Assembly: GCA_025738555.1 (NCBI GenBank)
Contig: JAOVFP010000020.1
Location: 1,612,001 to 1,676,000, forward strand
DNA: 64,000 nucleotides
Origin: Cyathus striatus
Taxonomy: Eukaryota; Basidiomycota; Agaricomycetes; Agaricales; Nidulariaceae
Direction of reading: 5' to 3'
Below, in pieces: positions 22,376-33,937 of this stretch (its first letter is position 1; each line of letters opens with the position of its first letter). The translations under genes and the position numbers were made by a program. A model generated the notes under the pieces. It was not told the DNA's origin. It saw only the letters and a program-made list of their open reading frames with translations, and made no database searches.

Positions 22376-23573
22376 ACCCCTATCTGTCACTGTACCGCGG
22401 TTTAGGTGGATATACAAGTTGTTATATTTGAAATGGTCGCAGTTTTGTTCAACCCGCCGTACTTTCCAAGTTACAGTTCTTTGCCTGGTGTATATATGTT
22501 TTGTTAGAATTTTGTCAACGAAGTATATGCACGTATCACTACAAAAAATATTCATACCTCAATCAAGTCTCAGTAATTTATATGTGCACAGGACTGTTAC
22601 TAGAACCAGAATTCCGCGAGGTCCTCATTCATGAAGTTTCTCCAAAGTATTTGGGCAAGGTTTAGTTGACTTTCATTCTCCCGGATTAAAATAGGAGCCG
22701 GTTGTATTTCTTCCGGATACTGGCACAATTGGGTTACGAATTGCACCATTTATGCCCAATGCTGCGAACGTTGGTAGCCGCCGGCCGGTAAGTTCAAAAC
22801 CAGTTTTACCTTTCACTACGCAACATCCATGCAGCTAATGTGTCTGACGATACTTATCTCGGACTTCTTTCTCAGAAACGGAGAACATATTGATGTCTGT
22901 ATATTGAAGAGTCGACACATGGACCAACAGAAGAATTGACAAGAGACCAGTGGGACATCTCTCCAGTAAAGCAAGGAAATGAGTGTCTTTTTATGACTTT
23001 TTAGTGCTCTCGAAGGCCCGCCTGTTATTTTAATCAGCATTCTCAAGTTGTAGTCATGAAAATAATTATAAACTACGTACGTACCTCGTAAATCCTGTAA
23101 AACTGGCACCGGCTCAAGCTGACAAAGGTTAGCCTTACAAAAATCCCAAGCAATGTCACCAGATACTTACAAGTTATAAATAAAACCTCGGTACCGAACG
23201 TTGTCAAATCGACGAATAGGATAAGATAAAGTACGCGGCTGACGGCATTTTTCAGAGGATCCGAGTCACTTTTCTTACTTATCACAACACTGACCAGGGC
23301 ACTTAGACAGAGAGAAGCAGTCGTAAATCCTTTTAGTCACCTATGCAGTTTCGTCTCGAGTCATAATGTTTGCACATGAACTCACTAGCAAAACTGTACA
23401 ACGGAGCCGCTGATGTTTGAAAAATCAGAAATAATGGATAAAAATATCTTTGTAACTGTCCGAAATTGCCAGCCGCATGGCATATGAATTCATGATATCC
23501 TGCATTCAGGGGTGTTCTTGAGATACTAAATAAAACAGAAGATTAAAAATTAACGTCAAATAGCAGCCTCTCC
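22376..23573. other. Intergenic sequence, no gene recognised
   Basis: The ORFs here are short and partly antisense to the end of paralog 3. No domain, repeat tip or tRNA is seen. Confidence 0.4.
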
Positions 23574-26177
23574 ATGATTTCTATACGTTGGGCTCTTAGC
23601 TTCTTTGTACTTCTCTCAATTGCGGTTGTGGACGGCAGTCCGATTGTTCAGTCAGACCTGTATCAATGCTTCAAATCGACTATCTTCGAAAATGTCAGTT
23701 TACGTTTCGTAGCTGACTCTGGAGTATGTGAAACAACACCAGGAGTACACCAAATGTCTGAATATATAGACATCGGGACAAATATGTCATGGTACACCAA
23801 TTGGGACTTTTAAAGGATGATTATGCATTGAAAGAAATTGCAGTGGCTTTGGTTCTTTGAGTTATGAAGCTCCCCAGAGACATCACCTTTCATCCTTTGG
23901 TGAGTATTCGCCGTTTGTGTCATATTGTAAACATTAACTAATAATCCAAGGTTGAACAGGGAGCCAGGATGTTCTTCCATGATTGGCTTATTCCAGGAAA
24001 ACAGGCCATGTAAAGTGAAAGCTGACTCCAAATCCACAACCCTCAATCTGTTTAGCTGGAATAATATTAGCAATAGTCAGCACAGTGCACTTGTGTTATG
24101 TACTGATTCCCTTCCTACTGGGAAATGAATGCGACGACACCCGGAGGGTGTCAGAGAACTATAATGGAAACCCGAAGTGAGTACAGGTATGGGAACAAGA
24201 GCAGAAGTGTGGAAGTGAACTGTGGCTTCAGCGTATGTGCTGCGCCACCTGGATATCCCCAGGGAATGGTTCGTATTTCACAACAGACGATATCCAATGT
24301 AAGGAAACATTCCAGAGTACAAGAGAGGGCTTCGCCACTACACTAGGCAGTGGGAGAGAAACCTGAAGGAAAACCCGGAGTGGGTTTCAGAACTTAGTGT
24401 AGGAAGAAAGTGTACAGAGTTGATACGAATACTGAAGACTACCTATTACATCTGGAAGACTACTTATACTAAGTAGGAACCTGTAGATACGAATGTAGAA
24501 GTATTATACAAAGGACAAGTCAAAGGAGTAAGTAGGAAATGAAGTCTTGGCAAAGCGGAGTAGGGGCGCAAATGACGCACTCAGAATGAAGAATAAGGAA
24601 CTAATCTACAAAGGCCATAATGAAACGTATAAGTAGGAATGGAAGAGAGGAGTAATAGAATGATGACGCGGTGAGGCCGTCATAAGAGAAAGTACGTATC
24701 TGAAGTATCCGATAGAAAACCCGACGGGTTCCGGGTACGTTCCCGGGCAGGAACGTCGGGAAGTGTAAACCCAAAGCGGGTACATTCCGGGAATGGACCG
24801 GGTATGTTAGAAGGTCACGTGGGAACATCGGCACGATGTATCCAGACATGGATATAACAACTTGTCAGCATAGGAGTGCAGTTACTCACAATTTTATTTA
24901 GTGATCTATATTGACCAGCCAATTGGCACCAGTTTTTCCTTTGGCACAGATACTGTCAACAGCTCTTTCTCAGCTGCAACCTTTGTTTGGCAAGCATTTC
25001 AAGTATTATTTGAGAGTCCCTGTTTCTCCAAGTTCCAGAATCAAGAGTAACTGCTTCATTTTAGATTTTCAGGCACAGAACTGATTGTGAGATCAGGTTC
25101 ATCTTTGCAACCGAAAGTTATGGAGGCCATCATGGACCTGCATTTGCAACTTATTTTGATGAACAGAATGCCGAGATTCAAGCGGGAACATTGAAGGGGA
25201 AAGAAATCGTTGTCAGTGCCTTGATGATCAACAGGTACGTTTCCTTTCCTTTCGTGCCTCTGGAGCTCTGACTTGGTACTCTGCAGCGGATGGTATGACC
25301 CGCTGATCCAAAACAGAGCATTCATCGACTTTGTTACGAGTGCCACAGGTTACAGACCAATTCAACCTGACAACATAATTGAGGAGTTGAAGGATTTCTA
25401 CTTCAGACCCAATGGCTGCGGGGAATTCAACAGAGAGTAACCAAATCTGCGGCGACACAGACGACTTTTGCCGCTCAAATATATTCCCAGCAGCTGTGGA
25501 CGGTATAGATCTCAATGATCTAAGACAAAACAGCTCGGCCTTGTCCCCTCCAGAGTATTATGTCGACTTCTTGCAAGACCCGACTGTAATGTGGATGATA
25601 GGCGTGCAAGTGATGTATGAGGAGTGTCCTGACGCACCAGATTTTCTTTTCTTTAACATGGGAGATGATGCAAGAACATTGTTGCCTCAGCTGGGTGCAT
25701 TGGCGGACCGCAAGTTGAAAATCCTCATCTGGGCTGGCGATGCCGATATCAAGTACATATAGCCTTCCAAGGATTCCTTGTTATACTAATTCAATGCACT
25801 TGGACAGCTGCAATTGGCTTGGTGGTCACACTTCCGTGCTTGCTATGGACTGGTATGGGAAGGAACGGCTAGCAAATACTCCGTTTACAAACATCACAAT
25901 CGATGGGAGACCGGCAGTCGCGGCGATACAAAATGTGGACAGCTTTTCCTTTGCATACGTGAAAGTTGTTTGCCCATTTATTAAGGCTTGCATTTATTGT
26001 AGCTCCTTATATAGTCGCGTGTATCAGGCTGGTCATGAACTGGTAAGTTGTTGGTATAGTTGTGAGTGATGATGCCCTGCCAAAAAAAATCACTAGCCAG
26101 TGTTCCAGCCTAAGACAGCACTTAAAATCTTTCGGCAGGTAATAAACAAACAGCCGTTGCATTCCATACCTGTATAG
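23574..26177 (+). pseudogene. Serine carboxypeptidase (peptidase S10) pseudogene with solo LTR in an intron
   Basis: It matches the intact gene at 34263-36067 exon by exon: signal peptide MISIRWALSFFVLLSIAVVDG, then [30 protein letters not shown] around the nucleophile Ser, IWAGDADI, and AGHEL with the catalytic His. The last exon ends [16 protein letters not shown] and stop at 26177. Lesions: an in-frame TGA in exon 2 where the intact copy has Arg in FFEARES; the NGGPG oxyanion-hole motif is changed to NREPG; a deletion with frameshift near 25411; and a 766-bp LTR in the intron before IYIDQPIGT. The family removes C-terminal residues from peptides in vacuoles or outside the cell; this copy should not make active enzyme. 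Confidence 0.85.
24094..24859 (-). mobile_element. Solo LTR of a gypsy element
   Basis: The 766-bp sequence has tips TGTTAT...ATAACA and is flanked by an exact 5-bp duplication ACTTG (24089-24093 and 24860-24864). It shares internal blocks and tip sequence with the LTR at 3311-3972, so it is probably the same or a sister family in the same orientation. No gag or pol is inside, so the internal part was lost by LTR-LTR recombination. It lies within an intron of the carboxypeptidase pseudogene. Confidence 0.85.
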
Positions 26178-26371
26178 TTAGCGTCAGAGGAATTGTACAG
26201 TAAGATACGACATCTTACATAGTTGTAGTGATAAAGGAGCTTGAGCAGAGCTTGCTGCTTATTATTACCGCTTAACGTTAAACGGAGATTGAAATTCAAA
26301 GATTTCAAATGGTCTGATCTAAAGTCATGTGACTGCATGTATTATGTATATATTCTGGATGCATTGTTTTA

Positions 26372-26935
26372 GTCCGGAAGCCAAACTGTCTAAAACGAGA
26401 TCATGCTGGTGTCACATGACTGGCGTGGGGTATCTCGTCGATAGACGGTCTGGTCAAACTTGTTGACGTTTTAGTATACCGTTCCTTACGCTGTCCCACC
26501 TCTGTCCTCCACTGTGGGACCTGACTGGGACATCAAAAACATCTATGGACTCATAAGAAAGATCTATGTGAGGTTAAAATGTTGAAATATCATGAAAATG
26601 TTGTAAAATATGTGGAGCAATAATGTAATGGCCTACTATAGCAGTATTGTACTGGTTTCAATTCAGAGCTCATGCACTGCTCCTTTTTCCACTATTGCAC
26701 CCAATATTTTCTCTGAAATATATACAGGAACTAATACTGTATGTATGTTGAAGAATAATAAGGTATATTGTACATGAGGGAGGGAGGAGCATTTGGGGAA
26801 GGCAAAAGGTAAGGAACGCTACACCAAAACCTTAACGAGTTTGACCGGTCTGCCTATCAACGAGATAGCCCACGCGTCCTCACGTGACAAAAAAGCGTGA
26901 TCTCGTTCCCAGGATAGGCAGATCGGCCTCCGGTC
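26372..26935. mobile_element. Non-autonomous DNA element (MITE-like) with long inverted repeats
   Basis: The left end starts GTCCGGAAGCC and the right end finishes GGCCTCCGGTC. After reverse complementing, roughly 120 bp of each end align, sharing ACGAGATCA, GATAGxCxGxCxGGTCAAAC and CGTTCCTTAC. TA dinucleotides sit at both borders (26370-26371 and 26936-26937), as expected for a Tc1/mariner-type target duplication. There is no transposase ORF inside. The family name is not known to me. Confidence 0.75.
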
Positions 26936-26992
26936 TAGCGTTGTTTAACAAGAGTCAGTGTCCCATATATTGAAGCTTAGACAAAGACCATC

Positions 26993-27760
26993 ATGTCTGA
27001 ACTCTCTCTAAGCAAGACCCTTTCCGGAGCATATGCAGAAGCCAGCCACTCCGATGGACACCAGAATGAAGGTACACGCTTTTGATACTCACATCCACTT
27101 TGTTCATCACTGTCTGAAGATGGTCCTAACGTCAGTCTTAACTACCCACACATAAACCACGCGAACGTTGCTGCCAGTCAACATGCGGAGGAGCCTGAAG
27201 TGTCAGATGAACAAATTATACGACCTACTATATCAAGCACCAAGGTAGATTTGATATCACAGCGCCTTCCGCTTAAGCACAAGGCTCCAAATGACGATGA
27301 CCAGCCGGTGAGCTCTGTTAAACTCCCGAGACTCATCATCTCATAGGCTGAATGTGGTAGAAGAGATCCCTTTCCAATCACAGTGACGTAGATGAGGAAT
27401 GCTCATTGGACAACATCGAGGATGATATTGAGCATGTCTCCGCCCTCATTAAGGTACGCATATACTCCGTCGATTTTTGTGATTACGAAGCCTCATCATT
27501 CCAAGCGAGCGAAACGCCTTCATCATACCCAATCTCAATCATCGAAAGATGGTTTGAATGATGAAACTGAACAATTGACCCCACCTCCCGACATTGAATC
27601 CCTACTCGAAAGAGCAGAGGTCATCATAGCGAAGTGTAAGGCGAACATTTTGCTTGAGTTGAAACGGTTAGCCTTTGAGGAAGAAATACTCGGGAAACGT
27701 AAGCTGTTTCGCTATTACTTATCGTCATTGGAAGGTCGGCTCCATATGCATAGAACTTGA
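26993..27760 (+). CDS. Hypothetical protein, four exons
   Basis: Exons 26993-27071, 27120-27307, 27361-27453 and 27491-27760 join in frame to about 209 residues. It starts MSELSLSKTLSGAYAEASHS, has a middle part HVNVAAS-like and rich in Asp/Glu (DVDEECSLDNIEDDIEHVS), a basic patch HHSKRAKRLHH, and a predicted helical C-terminal part (IESLLERAEVIIAKCKANI). No known domain, signal peptide or membrane segment is seen. Small, charged and with a nuclear-localisation-like basic patch, it could be a nuclear protein, but this is a guess. The third acceptor is the least certain splice site, and the C terminus could be spliced further. Confidence 0.5.
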
Positions 27761-28641
27761 CACAAACTCGAGGTTACTGCCCCCGTATGTTATTTCCCAG
27801 GTTATGTATGGCCGGCCCATCTACCATCCAGATTAATACCAGGTAAGCTATGATATCTCTTCTTCCACTTGCGCCATCAACTCAGCTTCGCTTTCCAAAT
27901 TGTCGTCCGAAGGGTATGTACTAATACTATTCACTGATGGAGGCCATAAGACGATGGTTTACGCTAATCCGTGGGGGTACGATGGGGACGGTAGTGGCAA
28001 CTTAGATACGAGCGGTGCTTAGGGCTGGCCGGCTTTGACTCCTGACAGACTTTGCTTTGAAAGGTATTTACAGCTTTACATTCATTTTCTGGACTGATGG
28101 CATTCCACACTCGCACGTACGCGTAAGTGATAATCCATAATTAGCTGATCCAACGCCGTATTATATTACTTTGTAGTTTATATTGTCACAATTGGTATCG
28201 TGGATTCATACACTTACGTTCGCAATCTGCAGGACATGTACCTGGACTTTTAAATTTGAGCTAAAATTCAAATATCTCGTTGAGAAATTCATTGGGATCG
28301 GCCTTTTTAATGCCAGTAGCGTTATGTACTTATGTAGGATAGTCGAGGAAGTACTAAATCACTCTAATATCCTATTGAGCTACGCTGGCTCTGAAAATTA
28401 GTAACCAGAACTACATAGGTAGTGAACGATGGTGTAGCAAGAACCAAAAAACATATTACCTGGACATGCAGTACCAACTTTTACTTAGCAGAACTATGCA
28501 GCTGAGCTATTGAGGCATTAAGCGAATAAAAAAAATCATGAATATTACCTAGGCCCCAAAATACGAATGAGTGGACAGAAGCTTCAGCAAATCAGAGCGG
28601 TTAAGACTTCAAAGAATTGAGACTCCAGCGTCGCAAATGAA
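27761..28641. other. Sequence with no supported gene
   Basis: There are short exon-like stretches (for example 27940-28070) but no chain of exons I can join. It may be a degraded gene or the extended 3' part of the hypothetical gene upstream. Confidence 0.35.
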
Positions 28642-29510
28642 CTACAGCCGAAACTGTTATAACCCATAGGGGTCGGTGGACCATAAATGTTATGAGTTTT
28701 TGTGGGTTATGACTTGTCGCGACGTACTCATCGATTACGTAATAATATTTGACACGGTAACATATTATGTAATACAATCTACGCAACTAAGTGATCTCAG
28801 TCGGTAACATGCTGCGCGATTCTTCATGGCGTGCTTAATGTCCAAATGCCACCAAATCCTCCTCAAGCTTTCATGTGTAGGCATCATTGACATCAGAGAC
28901 AAACTTTTGAAGGATGAGGGCAGTTACAAGTGCTTCTTTCATCCACATTTCCATTATCCTTACCATTTATCTTTAACATTTCCTTTCGAATATCCTTGTC
29001 ACTAGTATGGCATAATATGAACTCTTCCTCAACAAATGGATTGATCAACTGTTAGATGGTGAGCCTGTTGCATGTATAAAGTACACCAATTATGAAAAGA
29101 TCATCCAGGGCAGAATTGTGCTCATAGCCAGCCTCAAATTCAGAGTTCAGGTTGGGAACAGAGGGAGAAGGGATGAAGGAAGTTGTTCGTGAGGTATTAG
29201 TCAGCAATGAGTCTGGTAGAATTCTTGTTTTTAACCAACAGTTATGAATTGTTGTCGGCTCAACTTCCAACCAATCAGTTCCGTCACAGCCCATTTGTGA
29301 AATAGTGTATACGAAATGCACTATTTTGTCTATTTTAAGATGTCATTATGGGTTTTAAACACATGTCAGACTGATGAATTATCGTGTTTCACAGGATTAT
29401 GGGTTCTTCGGCCAATTCCCCCGCCTACCGATTTGGTGGACAAGAAATCTTATGGGTGTCTACAGGTTATGGGTAGTTACGGTCATGAGTTATAACAGTT
29501 TCGACTGTAG
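28642..29510. mobile_element. Inverted-repeat element, about 870 bp
   Basis: The left tip CTACAGCCGAAACTGTTATA and the reverse complement of the right tip CTACAGTCGAAACTGTTATA match in 19 of 20 positions, and the match continues for a few more bases. There is no clear target duplication. An 89-residue minus-strand ORF at 29052-29321 has no recognised transposase motif, so this is probably a non-autonomous DNA transposon remnant. Confidence 0.55.
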
Positions 29511-29605
29511 ACACTAAAGTTAGTCATTCATGCAATGTCATGTAAAATAACAACTTGGCCGTCACTCAAGCCAGTCTCGTTTATATCAAAAAGCCAAAAA
29601 GAACT

Positions 29606-29714
29606 AGCCCACGGCGAGGGTCGAACTCGCAGCCTTCAGATATCACATGACTGTGACTACGCCGTTGTAGCAGACATAAGAGTCTGACGCTCTATCCGAT
29701 TGAGCTACGCGGGC
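29606..29714 (-). tRNA. tRNA-Lys (anticodon CTT), with intron
   Basis: On the minus strand the acceptor GCCCGCG pairs with CGTGGGC. The D arm is GCTC...GAGC. The anticodon stem TCAGA leads to loop C-T-CTT-A. An intron of about 37 nt follows, then TCTGA. The T-arm GCGAG-TTCGACC-CTCGC is perfect. A T5 run follows within 15 bp as a Pol III terminator. It is very similar to the tRNA at 33832-33937, which differs in anticodon and intron. Confidence 0.92.
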
Positions 29715-29960
29715 GTTGAGGTTGACATCTGTGTATGGAAGAGGAGCGGGAGTAACAAGGTAAGGGCAATAGACATGAAGTTGCATTTGAGTTGCATGAA
29801 GCATGAAGATAGGAGGGCAGAGGAGACTACCTAAGCTCGCAGAACCATAGTAGCAATGAGCCGGTACCGGTCCAAGTACCTCTGCACGTCGTTTGACCTG
29901 GAGCTCAAGCCTCAAGACGACGAAGGCCCCCGGTCAGGCTCCTAAAACCAGCACACTCAT

Positions 29961-31021
29961 CTCTCGAGCTTCCTCCTATGTTTTGTGGGAGGCTAACAGA
30001 GGTAAATATTTGTGCAGGACAAACACAAAACAAGGAGAAAGCTCTCTCGAGAGCGGCTGGCAAAAGTGGGCACTGACAATTCACCGTGAACCCTTTCAAT
30101 CACCAGGACCCTTTTGCTTACTTAACATATCAATATGTACTTTACCAAATTTATGAAGTCAAGTGATTTGTGAATCAAGGTGGTTTGCATGACATGGGTT
30201 GTGTTCCCACTGGCGCAGGCTCAGGAAGACATTTCAGTATGGATACCACTACTAAAGGCATGCAAGAAGAGGCTTGATGAAATGATGGTGGTTTTCTCCT
30301 CGCCTAATGCACCAGGAAAGCAAATGTCGAAATACATATTAGATGCTAAATAATGAAGTCCAGTGTTGACATGGCTGAGTACAAAAACTTGAGATAAGCA
30401 TGTAAATATTTTGTGTGTGTTTCATTGCCCACATATGTGCTGTGTTCTGAGCCACTGTTCACCATAAATTTGTTGCTGATATCTGTATAAGGGGCATCCA
30501 TAATCATAAATAAGATTATCTGTGAAATTGTGTATAGCTGAATGCAACTATTTTTCTGAGTCCCCAAGAAGGAAAGCATTACTTGAATTACAGTAGATTA
30601 CTGAAGGTATATCTACTAATCCATTGTGGGATATGCAAAGATTTTAACAATAATGAAAGGTCTCTGTGAGGAACTCAATGCAATAATGAACAGATACCAG
30701 CTTTAATGATTCTTATTGTCGTGTGAGCTCTTACATACATTTAAAATATGCTGAACCATTGATGGAGACAGCTTACTACAGCATTAGAAAGAGATGGTGC
30801 AGGAATGTCGCAGATACATTGTAGCTTGCATATACAGTTAGCGTGAGTATGACAAAGCATCTAAGTGGAAGGGTCCTGGTGATTGAAAGGGTTCACGGTG
30901 AATTGTCGGTGCCCACTTTTGCCAGCCGCTCTCGAGAGAGCTTTCTCCTTGTTTTGTGTTTGTCCCGCACAAATATTTACCTCTGTTAGCCTCCCACAAA
31001 ACATAGGAGGAAGCTCGAGAG
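29961..31021. mobile_element. Inverted-repeat (foldback-type) element with nearly identical 153-bp arms
   Basis: Arms at 29961-30113 and 30869-31021 match in 151 of 153 positions when one is reverse complemented, counted by eye. The arm starts CTCTCGAGCTTCCTCC and ends CACCAGGACCCTT. The 755-bp middle contains no recognised ORF or domain. No clear target duplication is seen. It may be a foldback or MITE element, or two opposite insertions of one short repeat. Confidence 0.7.
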
Positions 31022-31139
31022 ACGTGAGCGCCATGCTGACTTTTTCCACATCCCATTACTTATATCTTCACCACTACCTACAACTCCGTCCATAACACAC
31101 AGCTTAACCAAAATCCTCCATATATATCTCACATTATTC

Positions 31140-33320
31140 TTACAACCCCTTCTTACCAACTCTAACAGCGCCCCTAAAAGGTAACCCCGAAAGCTCGATC
31201 TCCGTTCCCCTTCCATCTTTACCGTCACCTTCAACAGGCAGCCCATGTACGTCAACAGTAACAGCTGCGGTGCCCAGGATACCAGCCAGTGCACCAGAGG
31301 ACGAGAATATCACCTACAACAACAACAACAGGTCAACACTAAATTCGAGAAAAAGAGAATGCAGAACGAACCTTGGATACGAAATCTCTGAACTCCTTAT
31401 TCCTTCCAGGTAGGACTTCAAGGGGCACATCAACAACTTGCGCAGTAACCACATACGCCTTCGCCCCCTCCTCGTCTTCCAGTTCGATTGGTTCACTGAT
31501 GGAAGGTAACCAATCTTCTGGTCTTATATGTCCGAACGCTCTCTCCGGAAGCGGGGAAGGAAGGGGTTGAGATGGTGGTGGGGCGTGTTTCTTCTTCCAG
31601 GATGTTAGCGTCGGCGCAACTGCAGCCGCGGGAGGTGGAACCGAAGGATAAGTTATAGCATCGTCCGGCACCTCCCCATCAAACACAAGCACATCCGGCA
31701 AAACTCTCCACACATCCACCTCCACCTCTACCCCACGGGGAAACACAACCTTGGCATATACCGTCCCGCTCGCTAGGAACCCGTCTCCGCGCGGTGTAGC
31801 TTTAATATGCATATTCTTGATTGTTACATCTCTTAGTAGCTTTGGTTTAGGGTTGGGAGCAGGGAAGAGGAGAGGTACATCTGGGAAGGTGAATGGGAGG
31901 GTAGGAGACAGGGAGGGAGAGACGAGGACGGTATTTGGGAGACCGGAGAGATAGCGAGTTAAGAATGCGGAGAGGCGGGGGAATGTCGATTTGGGGAGGG
32001 GTAGGAGAGTGCCTGTTAAGTACACGAGAAGGTCTGTTGGGGGATCTGTGGCGGGTGGGAGTGGGAGTGGCAACGTGTGCACTGAGGCGATGGGGAGGGC
32101 CGTTGTTGGAACCTTTGTTGTACGCGATACGGAGGGGGTGGAATCAGATGGGAGACTGACAATGAATGGTAATGAGGGGACGATGAAGGATGCGTTAACT
32201 ATTGGTGGAATGAAGTTCTTTGCCTTTGCTGTCGCATCAAGCGTGATGGTCGAATTTGATGTTGAAACAGAGAAATTGAGGAGGGTTATTAAGGATGAAG
32301 GGGAGGGAAGGGGATTATGTTTCCCTGGGGTTGGAAGACCTGGAATTGGGGGAACTACAGCATATTTTAGTAGAATTCGATATATTTTAGGTTAGACATA
32401 CTCTTTATCTTTACACCCGTCCTGACATTCCTCAGCTGCTTCATGAATTTTCCCTTCCACCCGACATAATCCACGGTATGCACACTCCCTGGGCGAACAG
32501 TGACCTCTTCCACTTCAGCACGCGCAACAACATATCCCAATCTCCAACTCTCCCTAAGGAAGTGCAATAGCGCAGTTGTATTCTTTGTGGGCGAAATGAA
32601 CACCGGGAACTGCACCTTCGTGAGCCACTCTTCTCCGAAAGCATCGCCTTTATCAGTCGATAGTGGCACCCGCATAGACGGCATTTCGAGGTGCGCTAGC
32701 ACGGTTGTAGGATCATCAGCGGCGGTAACAGATATGCTGCTCAGACGGACAGAGACAGTATCCAGCCATCGCACTCCCCATCTTCCTATGCTCTTCCAGA
32801 TATCTCTAAAAGGGCCATCGTCATCTTCAGGAGCTACACCAATGGCACTGGCGGCATCGACCCCCAAACGACCCTGCACTCTGAGCCACATCCCAGCGTC
32901 ACCTCCCGGTCCATGTGTAGTAAGGTTAAGCACATCCACACGGTCAGGCCCGCGAAATGTAATATGATTGTTGAGGATCTCGTTTGGATCTATATGCTCT
33001 GCTCTTGCTACATAAGACCATGCGAGCAAGGCGAGTGCGATGAAGAATATAAGTGTGAAGGTGAGAGTGGTGAGGAAGATGGTGGTAAGTTTTCTTCTTA
33101 GGGAAGATGTGGTCGAGAGGGGTGGTGTTGGCGGAGGTGTTGGAGGGCGGTTTGTGGGTAGGAGGGGGGTTCGTTCTGATGCATTTGGGAAGTAAGTCCC
33201 ATTGGGGTTGTATTCGTTAGTGGGGGGAGAAACGATTGCTCGTCGTTTACCCTTGTCCTGGCTGATGGTGTGCTCGGAGAGGGCAGGAGAGTGTGTATCT
33301 GTGGTGGGTGGACTGTTCAT
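31140..33320 (-). CDS. Single-pass membrane protein of the DUF3712/Tag1 type
   Basis: Three exons, complement(31140..31313, 31372..32354, 32402..33320), total 2076 nt (691 residues); both introns are 47-58 bp. The N terminus is Pro/Ser/Thr-rich with basic residues (KGKRRA). One transmembrane helix follows at about residues 80-103 (LTTIFLTTLTFTLIFFIALALLA). The long luminal or extracellular part has repeated beta-rich segments such as HITFRGPDRVDVLNLTT and NFSVSTSNSTITLDATAKAK, with N-glycosylation sites. This resembles fungal DUF3712 proteins; the yeast relative Tag1 sits in the vacuole membrane. The assignment rests on pattern and topology only. Confidence 0.75.
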
Positions 33321-33831
33321 TATATATTATGAGAGATAGCTAGAAAAGAAAATCATAAAATACAACGATGAGGGCAAGATGAGGATGAGGTGGAGGACAA
33401 GATGGCGGCGTGGAGATGAGAGTGTTGTTCCAGGTGGCTGTGCTGCAGACCGCAAGTTCCGTACCTGGCCCGTCATCGCTTCATCCATCTTCTCTCTCCC
33501 ATCCCACACTTACACTCCAGCTCTTCACTCTCACATAGGCTGAAGATGACTTTGTTCTTCATAAAAGATGCGCTGGCGCTGGCGCTAAACGCTGGTACGA
33601 TACCTATCCATCTCATTACCCCAATTCAACTGATAACTATCGTTTCTACTAGAGCTATATATGTTCTCTAGCAATCAGGAACCATGGAATTTCGTCTCCC
33701 ACCACATAGAGAAGTCATTTTGATCACAAATGTTCTTTCCTGGGCTTCCTTTCTGCGGGGCTTCTCGTTCGGGTCCTGTAGACCTGATTTCCCGACATTC
33801 CTATGTTGGCCGCTCTGCACCTTATAACAAT
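33321..33831. other. Intergenic sequence: promoter side of the membrane-protein gene and flank of tRNA-Lys
   Basis: No gene is supported in this stretch. Confidence 0.4.
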
Positions 33832-33937
33832 GCCCGCCTAGCTCAATCGGATAGAGCGTCAGACTTTTAAGGCGGAGCGAATGTTCCACTTGAATTACAT
33901 AATCTGAAGGCTGCGAGTTCGACCCTCGCGGTGGGCT
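33832..33937 (+). tRNA. tRNA-Lys (anticodon TTT), with intron
   Basis: The acceptor GCCCGCC pairs with GGTGGGC and the D arm is GCTC...GAGC. The anticodon loop is C-T-TTT-A-A after stem TCAGA, an intron of about 35 nt precedes TCTGA, and the T-arm GCGAG-TTCGACC-CTCGC is perfect. A run of nine T starts within 10 bp downstream. Confidence 0.93.

Noticed and set aside
25740..25812. AT-AC (U12-type) intron in the carboxypeptidase genes after GDADIKY
   Set aside because: A normal GT donor (AA|GTACAT here, AA|GTACGC in the intact gene) keeps the frame to CNWLGG, so a U12 intron is not needed.
29052..29321. Possible hAT transposase remnant
   Set aside because: No transposase motif can be seen; only the inverted tips are supported.
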